In this document: piece after piece, positions 12,968 to 13,873 of the stretch
Layout of the letters: each line of letters starts with the position of its first letter
Numbering within the stretch: position 1 is the first letter of the stretch
DNA from: Hyphomicrobiaceae bacterium UBA2767
GTDB taxonomy: Bacteria; Pseudomonadota; Alphaproteobacteria; Rhizobiales; Methyloligellaceae
DNA: 13,873 nt
Direction: 5' to 3'
NCBI GenBank assembly: GCA_002352635.1
Contig: DEIT01000134.1
Coordinates: forward strand, 1 to 13,873
Notes under the pieces: generated by a model
Databases searched by the model: none
Seen by the model: the letters and a program-made list of their open reading frames with translations, nothing else
Told to the model about the DNA's origin: nothing
Translations under genes and position numbers: made by a program

Positions 12968-13873
12968 AGCCTCCCTCTACAACCTTGTTGAAACTTGAGG
13001 GTTGCAGCAGGAAATCGAGCGTCGCACGCCATCCCGTCTTGCTCTGACCGCGCAGGAAAGAGGATTTCTCGATCTCGATGAGCGCCCGGTCCCAGCCTTC
13101 AAGCCCGTGTTCGGCGAGACGTGCGCGCAACTTGCGCCGGCGTTCACGCGTCAGCTTCTGTGCGAGCGGCAGCCCAAGCGCGCGCGCGGCAATGTTGTAA
13201 TGCTCGAAGGCTTGGGTCACGGGCAGGCGCACGGGCGGATCAGTGCGCTCCACCACAGGATCCGAAACAGCAACCGATGGCCCCATGTCGACAGGTCCTT
13301 TGTCGACGACAGTTCCGTCAGGAACTGACTCTTTCTCTGAGTCTGACTCTGGAGTCTGAAGTGGTAATTCGCGGGCGTTACCTGCGTCATGCGGGCGTAT
13401 CGGCGGGTCGCTGTTTTCCTTGCGCTTTCGCCAGCGCTTTTCAACCGCCTCGCGCGCGGCGCGAGAGGTTTCCGAACGCCATTCCAGTTCTTTTGCGACT
13501 CTGGTGTTCCACAAGCCCTCCTCGGTGCAGGCGATCTTGCCGTCCTCGATCAGCATCTCGAGTGCGTCGGCAAAGGCTCTCGGCGTGCAGCCGCACTGGC
13601 GCGCCAGACGCCGCCTGTGGTCGGCCAGCGGCGCGCAGCGGTCATACATGAGCGCGATCAGGGTGATGTAGACGCCGATCTCGCCCGCGCGCAGCCCGCG
13701 CGTGCCGCCGAGCCAGTCGGAGACGAAGAAACGCACATAGGGTTGTTTGGGTTTGGATTGCGCTATCGCTCCGCTACTTGAGCGCCTGTCTATTTGCCCT
13801 ACCGGCTTGTTTGCTTGCTCTACCGCGCGCGGTGCTACTTGAGAGCGAAGGCTACTTGAGGACGGGTTTGAGC
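12948..13873 (-). CDS. DUF1376 replication-type protein, 5' end off the window
   Basis: Member of the DUF1376/phage replisome-organiser-like group, used in prophages and integrated elements for replication initiation. The N-terminal winged-helix part starts YVRFFVSDWLGG and runs through EIGVYITLIALMYDR and ARQCGCTPRAFADALEMLIEDGKI. A basic helix (EAVEKRWRKRK) and a long polar linker follow, then a conserved C-terminal helical domain (QAFEHYNIAARALGLPLAQKLTRERRRKLRARL ... FLRGQSKTGWRATLDFLLQP) like those of helicase-loading proteins. The first usable start inside the window is GTG 13736, but it has no ribosome site and lies within the conserved YVRFF strand. The frame stays open, without ATG/GTG/TTG, to the right edge, so the true start may lie outside. 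If GTG 13736 is real, the protein has 262 residues. Confidence 0.75.
   Translation of the reverse strand, partial: SNPSSSSLRSQVAPRAVEQANKPVGQIDRRSSSGAIAQSKPKQPYVRFFVSDWLGGTRGLRAGEIGVYITLIALMYDRCAPLADHRRRLARQCGCTPRAFADALEMLIEDGKIACTEEGLWNTRVAKELEWRSETSRAAREAVEKRWRKRKENSDPPIRPHDAGNARELPLQTPESDSEKESVPDGTVVDKGPVDMGPSVAVSDPVVERTDPPVRLPVTQAFEHYNIAARALGLPLAQKLTRERRRKLRARLAEHGLEGWDRALIEIEKSSFLRGQSKTGWRATLDFLLQPSSFNKVVEGGYGDHGE
13773..13860. repeat. Three direct 10-mers with a palindrome (iteron-like)
   Basis: GCTACTTGAG occurs three times, exactly, at 13773-13782, 13834-13843 and 13851-13860, all in the same orientation, with start-to-start spacing of 61 and 17 bp. Between the first and second copies is the perfect palindrome ACCGCGCGCGGT (13822-13833). 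The sequence ends with a related GTTTGAGC. The cluster adjoins the 5' side of a replication-type gene, where iterons of phages and plasmids often lie. It may instead simply encode Ser-rich residues in the still-open minus-strand frame. Confidence 0.45.

Overview
The window looks like a chromosomal segment of an alphaproteobacterium, possibly Hyphomicrobiales-like. The basis is moderately high GC, the protein flavours (DUF6362, DUF1376, Ssu/NMT1-type ABC transporter with a MocR regulator), Rhizobia-style FNR/FixK boxes and a 'WIPAFAGMT'-type dispersed repeat. The genus is not determined. No rRNA, tRNA, CRISPR array or intact transposase was seen.

Region 1 (about 1-4500) is a coherent stress/redox block. 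On the minus strand a tandem universal stress protein is followed, 52 bp later, by an SLC13/DASS-type anion symporter. Divergently, on the plus strand, lies a heme-membrane/flavin reductase of the ferric-reductase type, with a previously unlisted 28-residue single-pass membrane peptide 9 bp behind it. The two divergent promoters share one perfect FNR/FixK-type palindrome (TTGATCCACGTCAA), placed 22 nt from a plausible -10 on each side. A near-identical second box overlaps the symporter stop codon and points leftwards out of the window with the same 22-nt geometry. I read this as a small low-oxygen (or NO/redox) regulon.

Region 2 (about 4500-5640) has a gene for an acidic, Cys-free, probably disordered protein of unknown function with a duplicated SGYV..(S/A)PLY module. 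After it come two mutually exclusive very small candidate genes on opposite strands.

Region 3 (about 5640-11085) is a transport/catabolism island that is partly decayed. A complete ABC importer (binding protein, ATPase, permease, minus strand) is divergent from a MocR-type (GntR-HTH plus aminotransferase fold) regulator with an apparently leaderless promoter. Three broken enzyme genes surround it: the N-terminal 70 or so residues of an acyl-CoA dehydrogenase inside the transporter operon, the C-terminal 32 residues of an acyl-CoA dehydrogenase behind the regulator, and the C-terminal half of an amidase joined directly to it. The importer and regulator look intact, while the enzymes they presumably served are lost.

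Region 4 (about 11100-13873, all minus strand) has a zinc-ribbon/single-TM protein, a DUF6362 HTH protein, a 136-bp intergenic mobile-type repeat, an unknown small Cys-rich protein and a DUF1376 replication-type protein running off the right edge. Next to that edge are three identical 10-mers and a 12-bp palindrome. This resembles the replication/early module of a prophage or integrated element whose other end lies outside the window.
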